Under the pieces are notes generated by a model. The model searched no databases and was not told where the DNA came from. It worked only from the letters and a program-made list of their open reading frames with translations. The translations under genes and the position numbers were made by a program. A DNA stretch of 64,000 bases. Source: Streptomyces showdoensis (GTDB lineage Bacteria; Actinomycetota; Actinomycetes; Streptomycetales; Streptomycetaceae). The stretch spans positions 1 through 64,000 of the forward strand of contig NZ_BAAAXG010000009.1 of assembly GCF_039535475.1 (NCBI RefSeq). The letters are read 5' to 3'. This document shows, in pieces, positions 41,294 to 50,278 of the stretch (the first letter of the stretch is position 1; every line of letters begins with the position of its first letter).

Positions 41294-43633
41294 TCAGGCG
41301 GCCTCCTCGGCGGCCTCCGGCCGCGGGCCGAGAGCCACCTTCGAGGTCTTCCCTTCCTTGATCCGGTGGATCTTCCCCGCCTTCTCCAGCTTGTTGAGGA
41401 CGTTCGCGAAGGTGGACTCCGAGACCCCACAGGCGGCCTGAAGCTGGCCCCGCTCCACGTAGTCGACGTCGCCAGGGTCGATGTCGTCGCCGACGTCGAC
41501 CATGTCCACGTACATCGGGTCGGACTCATCGCGGAGGGCAGCCAGCACCTTCTCCTCCGAAGTGAGCTCCTTGGCCTTCGGGAGGTCGACACCAGGGAAC
41601 GAGGTCCCGGCCTCGCCGGTAGCGCCTTCGCCGTCCTTCTCCTCGAACCCGGGGATCGGCGTGCGGGCCAGCTCCTCCATGTACGCCTCGTCGCCCCACC
41701 AGGGGACGTCGACCGGCGCGAGGATGTTCTCCGGCCGGATGTGATCAGTGGCGTCCTCAAGGGTGTCGATGCGCATCATCCCGGCACGGCCGCCGGGGGC
41801 AGCGACGTATCCGAGGCCGAAGGTGCGGCGCGGGTCCGACTCCTCCATGGTCGGGTCGTACACCAGCGCGTCGTCCTCCTCCACCCACACCGGCGGGATC
41901 AGGGAGGGGTCGATTCCCTCGAAGCCAGGGGGGAGGTCGCCGAGGTTCACCTGGTCGCTGTCGGTGCGCAGGATGATCCAGGTGCCGCCGGCGATGAGGT
42001 TGGCGCGGATGGCCTGCTCGCCGCCGAGCTGGTCGAGGTTGACGGTCTGGTTGATCAGGACCCAGGGCATGCCCAGGGAGCGGGTGAGGGAGGCGCCGTC
42101 CTTGACGATCTTGATGGCTTCCTTGCGGTTCGGCGCGCCGGGGGCGAGCATTTGGGCGGCCTCGTCCAGGATCGTGGCGCAGTACGGCCGCATCGCGGAC
42201 GGCTCGAAGTTCTTCAGCTCCAGACGGGCGGCCTCTTCGATTCGGTGCTGCAGGACCCACCAGGACAGCCGCATGGCGCCCAGGGCGCCCTCCTTCGTAA
42301 GGCCGCTGTAGGCGGCCATCTTCGGGATTGCCGGGTTGCTGGCGCCCTTGGGGTCGCCGTAGATCTGGGACATCTTGTTGGCGTGGTACGCCAGGCTGAT
42401 CATCTGGCCCGTGCCGCCCTTGCCGGAGCCGGTGGTGCCAGCGATCACGACGTGGAGGGCGCCCAGCTTCGGGTCGAACAGCTGGATCTTCGCCGGGAAG
42501 CCGGAGACGATCTTGCCGATGTTGACCCAGCCGCCCGGGGTGGCCTTGAGCGAGTCCAGGCCCTGGAAGTCGTGGCCGGCCTCCAGGGGGTTGTGGTCCA
42601 TGACGCGGATGATCGCGCGCCGGGGGTCGCGCCGGCCCGGCTCGTAGGAGACGAGGTCGATGGACCGGCGCAGCGCGCCGGCGAGCTCGCCGAGGTTGAC
42701 GACGCGGGGCAGCGCGTCCAGGTCGTCGTCGGCGACGACGCGCGCCACCTGGCCGCCGGTGTTCTCGTCGTGGCCGACCTCTTCCAGGTGGGTCTTCGGG
42801 AGGACCCGTGCGCGGACTCGCTTCCAGGCGCCTTGGAGGGTGGAGGGGTCGAGCTCCGCGCGCTGGGTGTACCAGACGGTGATGAAGACCTCGCCGGAGT
42901 GCGCGCCTACCTTCATGTCGATGTCGTCGACCGTGCGGCCGAAGAGGGAGGAGACGGTGTCCTTCGCGACGTTCACGGAGTCGCCGAGGGCGGCGGTGAT
43001 CCGGCCTTCCCAGCGGTCGGTGTAGATCACGACATCGGAGAGCACCTGGTTCTTGTGCCGGCCGTTCTTCGGGTCGCTGATCACGTGCCCCCAGGCCGCG
43101 ATCATCTTGTCGGCCATGGACACGGCGGCCGGGGCGCCGGTGTTGGCCGGGGCGGCCTGGACCGCCTGCTGGGCCTGCGTCTGCTCCACCTCGACCTTTC
43201 GGCGGCCGAAGACGCGGCGCAGGCGCCAGCCGGTGAAGACGACCGCGGCCCACCAGCCCAGCGACAGGATCCCGGGGATGGAGAGCGGCTCCAGGGCGCC
43301 GGCCAGCAGGGCGTCGGTCGCCTCGGCGCCGCCCAGCTGCCCCAGGGCGAGGCCCATGCCGGTGGTGATCGTGGAGATTCCCATGGTGTCGCGGTGCGCC
43401 CGCGCGATGTCGATCCCGGGGAGCTGGTTCGCCCAGCGGCCGAGGCGGTTCATGTAGTTGGCGCCGGCGAACGTCGCTCCTGCCACGAAGCCGATCCCGG
43501 CGTAGGCCGCGGCGTTCGGGTCCAGGAACGGGGCCAGGATGCCCACCCCGACGGGCAGGAGGACCTGGAGCGCTGCGGCGGCGCGCTCCGCCGGCTCCGC
43601 GTTCGGCACGGTCTTGGTGATGGTGGTGGACAT
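41294..43633 (-). CDS. TraB/FtsK-like DNA translocase
   Basis: 779 residues from ATG 43633 behind AGGAGAG. Two to four N-terminal membrane segments (LLPVGVGILAPFL; IGFVAGATFAGANY; LSLGWWAAVVFTGW). Walker A HVVIAGTTGSGKGGTGQM near residue 398 and Walker B CATILDEAAQ near 485. The C-terminus is a winged helix (QAACGVSESTFANVLNKLEK). Streptomyces TraB is a hexameric septal translocase that moves double-stranded plasmid DNA between hyphae; this domain order is the same. It is the last gene of the transfer operon. Confidence 0.9.
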   Translation of the reverse strand: MSTTITKTVPNAEPAERAAAALQVLLPVGVGILAPFLDPNAAAYAGIGFVAGATFAGANYMNRLGRWANQLPGIDIARAHRDTMGISTITTGMGLALGQLGGAEATDALLAGALEPLSIPGILSLGWWAAVVFTGWRLRRVFGRRKVEVEQTQAQQAVQAAPANTGAPAAVSMADKMIAAWGHVISDPKNGRHKNQVLSDVVIYTDRWEGRITAALGDSVNVAKDTVSSLFGRTVDDIDMKVGAHSGEVFITVWYTQRAELDPSTLQGAWKRVRARVLPKTHLEEVGHDENTGGQVARVVADDDLDALPRVVNLGELAGALRRSIDLVSYEPGRRDPRRAIIRVMDHNPLEAGHDFQGLDSLKATPGGWVNIGKIVSGFPAKIQLFDPKLGALHVVIAGTTGSGKGGTGQMISLAYHANKMSQIYGDPKGASNPAIPKMAAYSGLTKEGALGAMRLSWWVLQHRIEEAARLELKNFEPSAMRPYCATILDEAAQMLAPGAPNRKEAIKIVKDGASLTRSLGMPWVLINQTVNLDQLGGEQAIRANLIAGGTWIILRTDSDQVNLGDLPPGFEGIDPSLIPPVWVEEDDALVYDPTMEESDPRRTFGLGYVAAPGGRAGMMRIDTLEDATDHIRPENILAPVDVPWWGDEAYMEELARTPIPGFEEKDGEGATGEAGTSFPGVDLPKAKELTSEEKVLAALRDESDPMYVDMVDVGDDIDPGDVDYVERGQLQAACGVSESTFANVLNKLEKAGKIHRIKEGKTSKVALGPRPEAAEEAA

Positions 43634-43745
43634 CAGGCGGGACTCTCCTGTCTGGGAACGGGGTGACGTGCGAGGAGCGCGGCCGGCCGCTGGGAACGCG
43701 ATCCCCGGGGGGCGGCCGCGCGTCGGTAGGGGTGGTGCGGTGGTG

Positions 43746-44126
43746 CTACTCCTGCTCGAACCAGTCGCGTGAGACCTTCTCCAGGTCCGTCACGTCCGAC
43801 CGGTCGAAGGCCTCCTGGAACCCGGCGTGGGTGGTGCGGGCCTGGTCCCCGGCGGCCTTCGCGGCCTTCGCGGTGTCGGCCGTCTTCGACGCGTAGTCGA
43901 TCGCGCCGTCCGACACCCCGCGGATGATCCTCGCCAGCTCCTGGCACTCCGCCAGGGAGTCGCGGTCCACGGTCTTGGCACCCAGCGCGTCCGCGTCGGA
44001 GGCGGTGTCGTCGGCCAGGTCCTTGATGCGGTCCGCGGCCTGCTTGACGCCCTCCGCGTTGCGGGCCAGGGCCCTCTCCTTGGCCTCGGTCTTGCGGACG
44101 AGGGCCTTGAACGTCAGCTCTGCCAT
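43746..44126 (-). CDS. Helical protein next to TraB-like gene
   Basis: 126 residues from ATG 44126 (CGGGAGTACC upstream). Almost wholly helical: ALVRKTEAKERALARNAEGV, RIKDLADDTASDADALGAKT, DGAIDYASKTADTAKAAKAA. Size and helical hairpin shape are WXG100-like, but the WxG motif is absent. Probably a transfer partner of the translocase; family unknown. Confidence 0.65.
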   Translation of the reverse strand: MAELTFKALVRKTEAKERALARNAEGVKQAADRIKDLADDTASDADALGAKTVDRDSLAECQELARIIRGVSDGAIDYASKTADTAKAAKAAGDQARTTHAGFQEAFDRSDVTDLEKVSRDWFEQE

Positions 44127-44147
44127 GATCGGTACTCCCGTCCGGTC

Positions 44148-45926
44148 CTACGCGGCGGGCGCGTAGGAGCCCTTGTCGTTGTAGAAGCGGAGCTCGGCGG
44201 GCTTCGTCACGTCGCTGTCGACGACGGCCTTGTAGAGCGGCGCGTACCGGGTCCCGATGTTGGTCAGGACGACCTTGCACATCTCCGCCGCCCGCTTCGC
44301 GCGCTTGTGGAGCTCGGCGGCCTCCGCCGCCTGGGCCTTCGCCGCGTCGGCCAGCTTCGTCAGCTTCGCCGCGAGCTTCTCGCCGCCCTCGACGGCCTTC
44401 GCCTGCTCGGCCAGCTGCTGGCAGTCCTTCGCCTCGTCCTGAGCGGCGGCCTCCAGCGACTTGCACGCCTCGGCCACCTTGATCAGGTGGGTCTCCTTGG
44501 CTTCCAGCTTCCGCTCGTACTGCTTGAAGTTCCGCAGCTCCTTCCGGCTGATCGCCCCCCGGGCGCCGTCCGTGCCCAGGGTCAGCGTGTTCGCGTCGAT
44601 CTCCTTCACCAGAAGGGGCTTCACGTCCGTGCTCACTCCGTCGTCCTCCTTGTCCGGCGGGGCGATGACGAGCGTCTGGCCGTTCGGCCCGGTGACCGCC
44701 GTCCCCTTCGGGTCGTCCTTCTTCGGGTCCTGCTGCTTCGCCTTGTGGTCGGCGCGGGCCTTGTCCAGCCGCGTGTGCTCCTCGGCGTTCGCCTCCTTCT
44801 TGTCCTGGTAGCCGTCCTTCGCGCCCTGCGCGTACGCCTGGACGTGGTCGATCACGTTCCGGACCTTGGAGCCGTCGCTGTGGCCCGTCTCCCTGGAGCG
44901 CTGAAGCGGGGTCCGGCCGCCGGCCCCGTCGGAGCCGGAGCCGCCGCCCTTCCCGCCCCTGCCGTTCTTGCCAGGGCTGCCACCCGAACCGGAGCCGCCG
45001 CTGCTCCCGGAGGAGCCGCCCGAACCCTGGCCGCCGCCCTTCTTCAGGTCGCCCTTCGCGCCCTGGCCCGCCTTGCCCTTCGAGGCGTTCGGGGCACCGG
45101 AGTTCCCGCCGGACGAGCCACCGGCCACCGTTCCGCCAGCGCTCCCAGCGGCACCAGGCTTTCCGTCCTTGCCCGCCTTTCCACCAGCCCCCGAGCTACC
45201 CGATGAGCCGTCTTTCCCCTTGGCCCCAGAGTCCTTAATGGGCTTCGGTCCGGCCTCCTTCGGAGAACTCCCGCCACCGTTTCCGCTAGCTCCGCGACCA
45301 CCGCCGGATCCTGCATTCCCATTCGAGCCGGACGAGCCGCGCCCACCACTTCCGGTGGCGCCGCCATTCCCACCACGCCCGGCACCTGCTGAGCCGCTCC
45401 CGCTGGAATTGCGGCCCGAATTCCCGCCTCCACCGGCCCCTCCTTGGGGACCGTTCCGGGGCGGAAGTCCGGGCGATTTCGTGACCGTGGTGGTCCGGGT
45501 CTCCTTCACCTGGAGCGCGGCGGCCCTGGCCTTCGCCACGTCCAGGCGCTTGTTCGCGGTCCCGCCGCCCTTCGCCCAGCGAGTCGCGCCCGCCCGGATC
45601 AGGGTCTTGAGCACGCCCTCCTTGTACCGGGCGCCAGCCGCGTCGGACCCGGCGCCGGCCAGGTCCTCCGGGGCCTTGAACGACTCGCTGGTGACGCCCG
45701 GGGAGCTGCGGCCTACCACCCCGCCGGGGTCCGCCTTCGCGGTCGGGTCGTCACCGTCCGGCCGGGCCCCGGCACCGGTCGCGGTGACCGGCCTGGCCGG
45801 TTCCACCGCGGCCATCAGGGCGGCCATGATGCCGGTGTTCCCGGCCGCCGCGGGCGTCCCGCCGGCGGCCGCGGCGGGCGGATCGGGCGGTCCTCCGGGG
45901 ACCGGGGGCGCCGTGTCGACCGCCAT
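44148..45926 (-). CDS. Long Gly/Ser-rich disordered protein with C-terminal helical domain
   Basis: 592 residues from ATG 45926. Pro/Ala-rich start, then about 230 residues of Gly, Ser, Asn and Lys (collagen-like in composition), and a C-terminal 190-residue helical domain (ELRNFKQYERKLEAKETHLI; LAAKLTKLADAAKAQAAEAA). Long low-complexity proteins are regular neighbours of traB in Streptomyces elements. It may scaffold or extend between cells during transfer, but nothing in the sequence fixes a function. Confidence 0.65.
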   Translation of the reverse strand: MAVDTAPPVPGGPPDPPAAAAGGTPAAAGNTGIMAALMAAVEPARPVTATGAGARPDGDDPTAKADPGGVVGRSSPGVTSESFKAPEDLAGAGSDAAGARYKEGVLKTLIRAGATRWAKGGGTANKRLDVAKARAAALQVKETRTTTVTKSPGLPPRNGPQGGAGGGGNSGRNSSGSGSAGAGRGGNGGATGSGGRGSSGSNGNAGSGGGRGASGNGGGSSPKEAGPKPIKDSGAKGKDGSSGSSGAGGKAGKDGKPGAAGSAGGTVAGGSSGGNSGAPNASKGKAGQGAKGDLKKGGGQGSGGSSGSSGGSGSGGSPGKNGRGGKGGGSGSDGAGGRTPLQRSRETGHSDGSKVRNVIDHVQAYAQGAKDGYQDKKEANAEEHTRLDKARADHKAKQQDPKKDDPKGTAVTGPNGQTLVIAPPDKEDDGVSTDVKPLLVKEIDANTLTLGTDGARGAISRKELRNFKQYERKLEAKETHLIKVAEACKSLEAAAQDEAKDCQQLAEQAKAVEGGEKLAAKLTKLADAAKAQAAEAAELHKRAKRAAEMCKVVLTNIGTRYAPLYKAVVDSDVTKPAELRFYNDKGSYAPAA

Positions 45927-45929
45927 CTC

Positions 45930-46487
45930 TCACTCACCTTCCTCGTGTACCACCAGCGACCACCGGCGCTCCGAATTGCTGACCAGCCCGACGCTCTTGA
46001 GCTCGGACAGCTTCACGCCCAGATGGGGCACGGAAACGCCTGTCGCCGTGGCCACTTCATGCACCGTCATCGGAGCGACGCCGGCCTTCAAAGAGGCCAG
46101 GATCTTCTCCTTGACCGTGAGCGCAGAGGGCGATCGCTTCTGGCTTTCCCGGAGCTCTTCCAGCCCTTCCGGAGATGGGAACAGCCCTTTGTCCCGAAGG
46201 GCCTGAACCGCGTCGGTGACCATGTGAATGGGGTTCGCCTCTCCGAAGTCGAACCACTCCCCGATCCCCCGGAAGCGCTTCAGGTGCTCGTGGATCAGCC
46301 TCTCCAGAAGGCGCCCGCCCTCGACGGTCGCCAGGATCCGGAGGGGGTTCGGGTTGCCCGATTGCAGCTCCATCAGGCGGTTGCGCGCGTTGCCTGCAGA
46401 GCCGATCTTCACCCGCCGGTCAGCTGCGGATCCGATCACGTAGACCACGCCGTGCGCGTTGCTCCTGCCGGTCCTGTCGTGCCTCAT
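45930..46487 (-). CDS. GIY-YIG (MUG113/T5orf172-type) protein fused to a winged helix
   Basis: 185 residues from ATG 46487 behind GAGGGAGAG. Residues 13-85 read GVVYVIGSAADRRVKIGSAG, NRLMELQSGNPNPLRIL, LLERLIHEHLKRFRGIGEWF, the MUG113 version of GIY-YIG nucleases. Residues 115-185 form an HTH (MTVHEVATATGVSVPHLGVK). Nicking or binding of DNA is possible. Within the transfer operon it could be a relaxase-independent nuclease or regulator; inferred. Confidence 0.75.
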   Translation of the reverse strand: MRHDRTGRSNAHGVVYVIGSAADRRVKIGSAGNARNRLMELQSGNPNPLRILATVEGGRLLERLIHEHLKRFRGIGEWFDFGEANPIHMVTDAVQALRDKGLFPSPEGLEELRESQKRSPSALTVKEKILASLKAGVAPMTVHEVATATGVSVPHLGVKLSELKSVGLVSNSERRWSLVVHEEGE

Positions 46488-46511
46488 ACTCTCCCTCGAT
46501 CGTCACTCAGA

Positions 46512-46615
46512 GTGGTTACTCCCTACTCGCTTCCCGAACTGGGAAGGCCGCGAGGGCACCTCCAGAGGCACCTTTTCGCTGTTCAGGCGGCCGGGAGCAG
46601 GGAAGGAGTAACCAC
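46512..46615. promoter_or_regulatory. Long-range inverted repeat in transfer operon
   Basis: Perfect 11-bp arms GTGGTTACTCC (46512-46522) and GGAGTAACCAC (46605-46615), 82 nt apart, in the only sizeable gap (46488-46633) inside the operon. In RNA it would form a stem enclosing a loop; DNA looping is the other option. Confidence 0.5.
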
Positions 46616-46633
46616 CTCGACTACTTTTCGTGA

Positions 46634-47281
46634 CTATGCGTCGGCCTTCTTGCCCTTGCGCGCGAACACCGCGATGGCCAGGCCGCCTCCGGCGACCAGG
46701 CCCAGCAGGGTCGGGGAGTTGATCCCCTCGCTCCCCGCTCCGCCTGCACCGCGGCCGGCGGCCTGGACGTTGCTGGCGGCCGTCATGAGGGACCCGTCGA
46801 CGGTTTCGTACTGCTGCTTGCAGTCCGCCACGACGGCGCTCCGCGAGGGCGGTCCGTAGCCCTTGTCGGCCAGCGCGAAGGAGTCCTTCACGCACTTGTC
46901 GACGGCCGCCTGGACCTTCTCGGCGGAGGCGGTCGCGGCCTTCTGGTCGCTGCTCGCCTGCGCGTTGCGGATCCTCATCTCCTCCAGCTCCAGCTGCTTC
47001 ATCTGGATCTGGAGGGCGGCGGCCTCCTTCTCGTCCTTCGCGACGGCCGCCGAGTGGACCTGGAACCAGATGGTCCCGCCGCCGACGAGCGCGACCCCGG
47101 CGACCGCGACGGCGACCTTCCCCCGACGGGTCAGACCAGCCTTCTCGGACTTCACGACCGGCGTTCCGTACGGGCTTTCATCGGCGTACGGGGAAACGTC
47201 GGGAGCGTCGTTCCCGAAGGCCATTCCAGCCACCATTCCGGCCTGAATTCCTTCGAATGCGCTCTCTTCATCCGGTGTCAT
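46634..47281 (-). CDS. Spd-like membrane protein
   Basis: 215 residues from ATG 47281 (CGGAGAATAAA upstream, 1 nt after the previous stop). One central membrane helix (VAVAVAGVALVGGGTIWFQV), a coiled coil (AALQIQMKQLELEEMRIRNA) and a C-terminal membrane helix (TLLGLVAGGGLAIAVFARKG). Streptomyces plasmid spread proteins are small membrane proteins coded near traB; this fits by topology and place only. Confidence 0.6.
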   Translation of the reverse strand: MTPDEESAFEGIQAGMVAGMAFGNDAPDVSPYADESPYGTPVVKSEKAGLTRRGKVAVAVAGVALVGGGTIWFQVHSAAVAKDEKEAAALQIQMKQLELEEMRIRNAQASSDQKAATASAEKVQAAVDKCVKDSFALADKGYGPPSRSAVVADCKQQYETVDGSLMTAASNVQAAGRGAGGAGSEGINSPTLLGLVAGGGLAIAVFARKGKKADA

Positions 47282-47282
47282 T

Positions 47283-47807
47283 TTATTCTCCGTTCTTACG
47301 CGCCAGGCCGGAGGCCGCAGAGATCATGGCCTCCACGCCTTGGAAAGTGTTGCCGGAAAGGTCGTTCCACGCCCAAAACTCCATCTCCACACCCTGGCGG
47401 GCCAGTTGGGTCTGGAGATAATTCACGGCCTTCCCCCGGTCGATCGCGGTCACATGCCCGGTGGATTCCAGAAAGGTCTGGGCACCCCTGATGCACATAC
47501 GGCCGGTGGGAGAGAAGTCGAAGGACTGGCCCCAGCCGTAGCGGGTCAGGACTTCGATCACCTGGGCCAGGTGGTACGAGGGCTTCAAGGGGCGCGGCTC
47601 CTGCCAGAGCCCCAGGTCAGCCATCGCGGACCGGACGCCCTTGGGGATCAGGCGCTGCCCCCAGGTCGGGGGGTCCGGGGCCAGCGTCGGGAGCGGTACG
47701 TGCAGCCGGTGGGGGCCGCGCGGCGGCCGCGGGGTGACCGGGGCAGTCGGCCGCGGCGCCGGGCGGCGGGCCGCCGGCGCCGTGACGGGCAGGCTCTGCG
47801 TCGCCAT
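47283..47807 (-). CDS. DUF6197-like protein
   Basis: 174 residues from ATG 47807 (TGATG overlap). Pro-rich N-terminus, then a domain with HLAQVIEVLTRYGWGQSFDF, GRMCIRGAQTFLEST, and FWAWNDLSGNTFQGVEAMIS. The GW, C-x-x-GA and WND pattern is that of DUF6197 proteins common in Streptomyces mobile elements. Function unknown. Confidence 0.65.
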   Translation of the reverse strand: MATQSLPVTAPAARRPAPRPTAPVTPRPPRGPHRLHVPLPTLAPDPPTWGQRLIPKGVRSAMADLGLWQEPRPLKPSYHLAQVIEVLTRYGWGQSFDFSPTGRMCIRGAQTFLESTGHVTAIDRGKAVNYLQTQLARQGVEMEFWAWNDLSGNTFQGVEAMISAASGLARKNGE

Positions 47808-48037
47808 CAGTCGGCCGCCGGGGTGCTGTGGCGGGCGTCGATCAGGGCGTCGAGCGCGCTGTGGTCGAGGGTGACGGTGACCATGACCGGGGTGGTCTTC
47901 TGGGTCTTCCACTGGCCGTGTCCGTCTCCGGGGACCGCGGCGGCCATCTTGGCGAGGAGGAGGCCGCGGGCGGCGTCCAGGAGGTCGATGGCCTCGGCGA
48001 CGGTGGTGCCGGTCCAGGTCTTCGGGGGGTTCGACAT
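47807..48037 (-). CDS. Small hypothetical protein
   Basis: 76 residues from ATG 48037. A helix (TVAEAIDLLDAARGLLLAKM) and a beta strand (TPVMVTVTLDHSALDALID). One-base overlap with the DUF6197-like gene and 17 nt after the SpdB-like gene. No family recognised. Confidence 0.6.
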   Translation of the reverse strand: MSNPPKTWTGTTVAEAIDLLDAARGLLLAKMAAAVPGDGHGQWKTQKTTPVMVTVTLDHSALDALIDARHSTPAAD

Positions 48038-48054
48038 CGGGGGCTCCTTCTGGG

Positions 48055-49590
48055 TCAGGCACTTCGGGTGTCGGTGGTCTGCTTCGCGTCCTCGAAGAGG
48101 ACCCGGGCGGACTTCAGGCGGTCGTAGGCGGTGGTCTGCTTCAGCCCGAAGTCGTTCATCACGTCCTCCAGGGACACGGCCTCCGGGCTGTCGGCTTCGA
48201 GGAGGCGGGCGAGGACCTGCTCCACTTCGGATTCGCGCTTCGAGCGCTGCCCGCCGAGGGCGACCGCTCCGGCACCCGAACCTGAAGTGGCACCCGAAGC
48301 TGAAGCCGAACCCGTGGCCCCGGGCCGAAGCGAAACCGAAGTGGCGCTTCGGGTCCGGGCTTCGGCCGCCACACGCTGCGCCCGGTCCTGCGCGGCGGCC
48401 AGCTCCTGGCGTCGAACCTCTTCGGCTTCGGCTGCGGCCTGCGCGAACTTCTGCTGCCGCTCCATCTCCCGGGCACGGCCCTGCTGCTCGCGCTGCTTCA
48501 GTTCGGCTTCGGCTTCGGCCTCGCGGCGCCGCCGGGCGATGGCTTCGAGCTTCGCTTCGGTTTCGGCTTCGACCACCCGGGCCGCCGCTTCGGCTTCACG
48601 GCGCTTCGCTTCCACTTCGAGCCGGGCCGCTTCGGCCGCGACTTCGGCCCGGGACTTCGCTTCGGCTTCGGCCGCTTCAGCTTCGGCACGTTCGGCCCGG
48701 CGCTTCGCTTCGGCTTCGACGTCGCGGAGTTCGGCCGCGTGCTTCGCTTCAGCTTCGGCTTCAGCCTTCGCCTTCGCTTCGGCCTGCCGCTTCGCTTCGG
48801 CTTCAGCCTGCCGCTTCTCCTCCTGGTAGGGGAGATCGATCGCCTCCTCCACGCTCATGCCGTCGGCGACGAGGTCGAGGACGAGAAGCTGGTCGGCGGA
48901 CGCCTTCCGGCGCCACCGCCGGCCGTGCTGCTTACGCAGCTGCGCGCGGTAGATCCGGGCCTGCCGCTCCAGGTCGATGACGGCGGCGTAGGAGCGGATG
49001 TCCCACAGCCGCTGGCGGCGCCAGATGACGAAGGTGTTGAAGGGGTTGAGGAACCAGCGGGACAGGGGCGGTGACTCGATGTGCTTGTCGGCGGTGATGT
49101 CGGCGATCCGGCCCACTGCGTGGCGGGCGGCCTCGACGGCGATGACGAACAGGATCGGGATGACGCCGTGCATGCCGACGCCGACCGGGTCGGGCCAGGC
49201 GGCGACGGCGTTGAACGCGATCGTCGCCGCGGTGAGGCCCCAGGCGGTCTGGCGGAGCAGGGGGTAGGGGATGCGGCGCCAGGTGAGGAGGAGGTCGAGG
49301 GCGAGGAAGGCGATGATGCCGGCGTCGACGGCGACCGGGAACGCGTCTGCGAACGCACCGAAGCCCTTCGCCCTGGCGAGCTTGGTGACGGCGGTGTAGG
49401 AGCCGATGAACCCGAGGGTCGCGATGGTCAGAACGGCGGCGGCGACGGTCCCGATGAGGACCTTCTGCACCATCGACAGCGGCTCGGGCTCAGAGCTGCG
49501 GGGGGTGGTGACCCCGCCGGTGGGCAGGGGCTGCCACTCCCCCATGGTCAGGGGCTGGGGCGGCACGGGGCCGGCCGGGGTCATGGTCAC
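48055..49590 (-). CDS. SpdB-like DUF2637 membrane protein
   Basis: 511 residues. N-terminal half has four membrane segments (VLIGTVAAAVLTIATLGFIG; FPVAVDAGIIAFLALDLLL; TAWGLTAATIAFNAVAAWP; MHGVIPILFVIAVEAARHAV), the DUF2637 arrangement of plasmid spread protein SpdB2. Then about 190 residues of Ala/Glu/Arg coiled coil and a C-terminal HTH (LEDVMNDFGLKQTTAYDRLK). SpdB proteins help spread plasmid DNA along hyphae with TraB. The coiled coil is coded by many CTTCGG repeats. Confidence 0.85.
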   Translation of the reverse strand: MTMTPAGPVPPQPLTMGEWQPLPTGGVTTPRSSEPEPLSMVQKVLIGTVAAAVLTIATLGFIGSYTAVTKLARAKGFGAFADAFPVAVDAGIIAFLALDLLLTWRRIPYPLLRQTAWGLTAATIAFNAVAAWPDPVGVGMHGVIPILFVIAVEAARHAVGRIADITADKHIESPPLSRWFLNPFNTFVIWRRQRLWDIRSYAAVIDLERQARIYRAQLRKQHGRRWRRKASADQLLVLDLVADGMSVEEAIDLPYQEEKRQAEAEAKRQAEAKAKAEAEAEAKHAAELRDVEAEAKRRAERAEAEAAEAEAKSRAEVAAEAARLEVEAKRREAEAAARVVEAETEAKLEAIARRRREAEAEAELKQREQQGRAREMERQQKFAQAAAEAEEVRRQELAAAQDRAQRVAAEARTRSATSVSLRPGATGSASASGATSGSGAGAVALGGQRSKRESEVEQVLARLLEADSPEAVSLEDVMNDFGLKQTTAYDRLKSARVLFEDAKQTTDTRSA

Positions 49591-49619
49591 AGTGATCGGT
49601 GTCCTTCCTGGTCTCGGAG

Positions 49620-49811
49620 TCAGCGGTTGATGCGGGCGGCCTGGTAGTCGGCCTTCGTGCAGCCGGCGTCCTCCGCGTAGTCGAGCGCGTTGTCCGCGAG
49701 GGCGACGGCCTCCTGCACTTCGGGGCTGTCGGGTCCGTGCTCGGCGAGGGTTCGGGTGAAGTGCTGGCCGGCTGCCACGGCGAGCGCCGCGGCGATGTCC
49801 TTCTGGGACAT
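49620..49811 (-). CDS. Small helical protein
   Basis: 63 residues from ATG 49811 behind GAGAGGAGC. DIAAALAVAAGQHFTRTLAE and VQEAVALADNALDYAEDAGC are two helices. It stands between Spd-like genes; function unknown. Confidence 0.6.
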   Translation of the reverse strand: MSQKDIAAALAVAAGQHFTRTLAEHGPDSPEVQEAVALADNALDYAEDAGCTKADYQAARINR

Positions 49812-49885
49812 GTGCTGCTCCTCTCGGGTCAGGTGGCGGTGGGAGCCCTGGGGCCGGGAGACCGGCCCCAGGGCGCCCGCAGCGG

Positions 49886-50188
49886 TCAGGCGGCGCCGTG
49901 GCGGGCGTGGTCGGTGGCGATGGCGGTGAGGCGGGCCTGCTCGTCCGCGCTGACGCCAGCCATCTCGATCTGGACGCCGCACCCGTCCTGGCCGCAGGTC
50001 ACGGTGCTGCTCGGGGAGTCGCTGCGCCGCGTGGCGTTGACCGCCCACGCCACGTTCGCGACGGCCAGGGCGACGACGGACACCGTCGCCATCACGGAGG
50101 CGCCGGACATCCAGACCTGGGTGGCGATGACGGTGCTGGCGGAGGCGGTACCGATGACGACGACGGAGTTGGCGATGGGCGAGGACAT
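49886..50188 (-). CDS. Small Spd-like membrane protein
   Basis: 100 residues from ATG 50188 behind AAGGAGCC. Two membrane segments (NSVVVIGTASASTVIATQVW and SVVALAVANVAWAV) and a C-terminal domain with CGQDGCGV. Resembles small spread proteins of Streptomyces plasmids in topology and location. Confidence 0.65.
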   Translation of the reverse strand: MSSPIANSVVVIGTASASTVIATQVWMSGASVMATVSVVALAVANVAWAVNATRRSDSPSSTVTCGQDGCGVQIEMAGVSADEQARLTAIATDHARHGAA

Positions 50189-50278
50189 GGGGCTCCTTCG
50201 GTGAGGTCTCTGGTTCGGGGAGAGGGGTGGTGTCCGGCCCGTTGTCGGCTCCCGGGCCGGACACCGTGGGGAGGGTGG

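Noticed and set aside
48400..48820. CTTCGG-rich repeats as a CRISPR-like or iteron array
   Set aside because: They only reflect repeated Glu-Ala codons of the SpdB-like coiled coil and are not regularly spaced.
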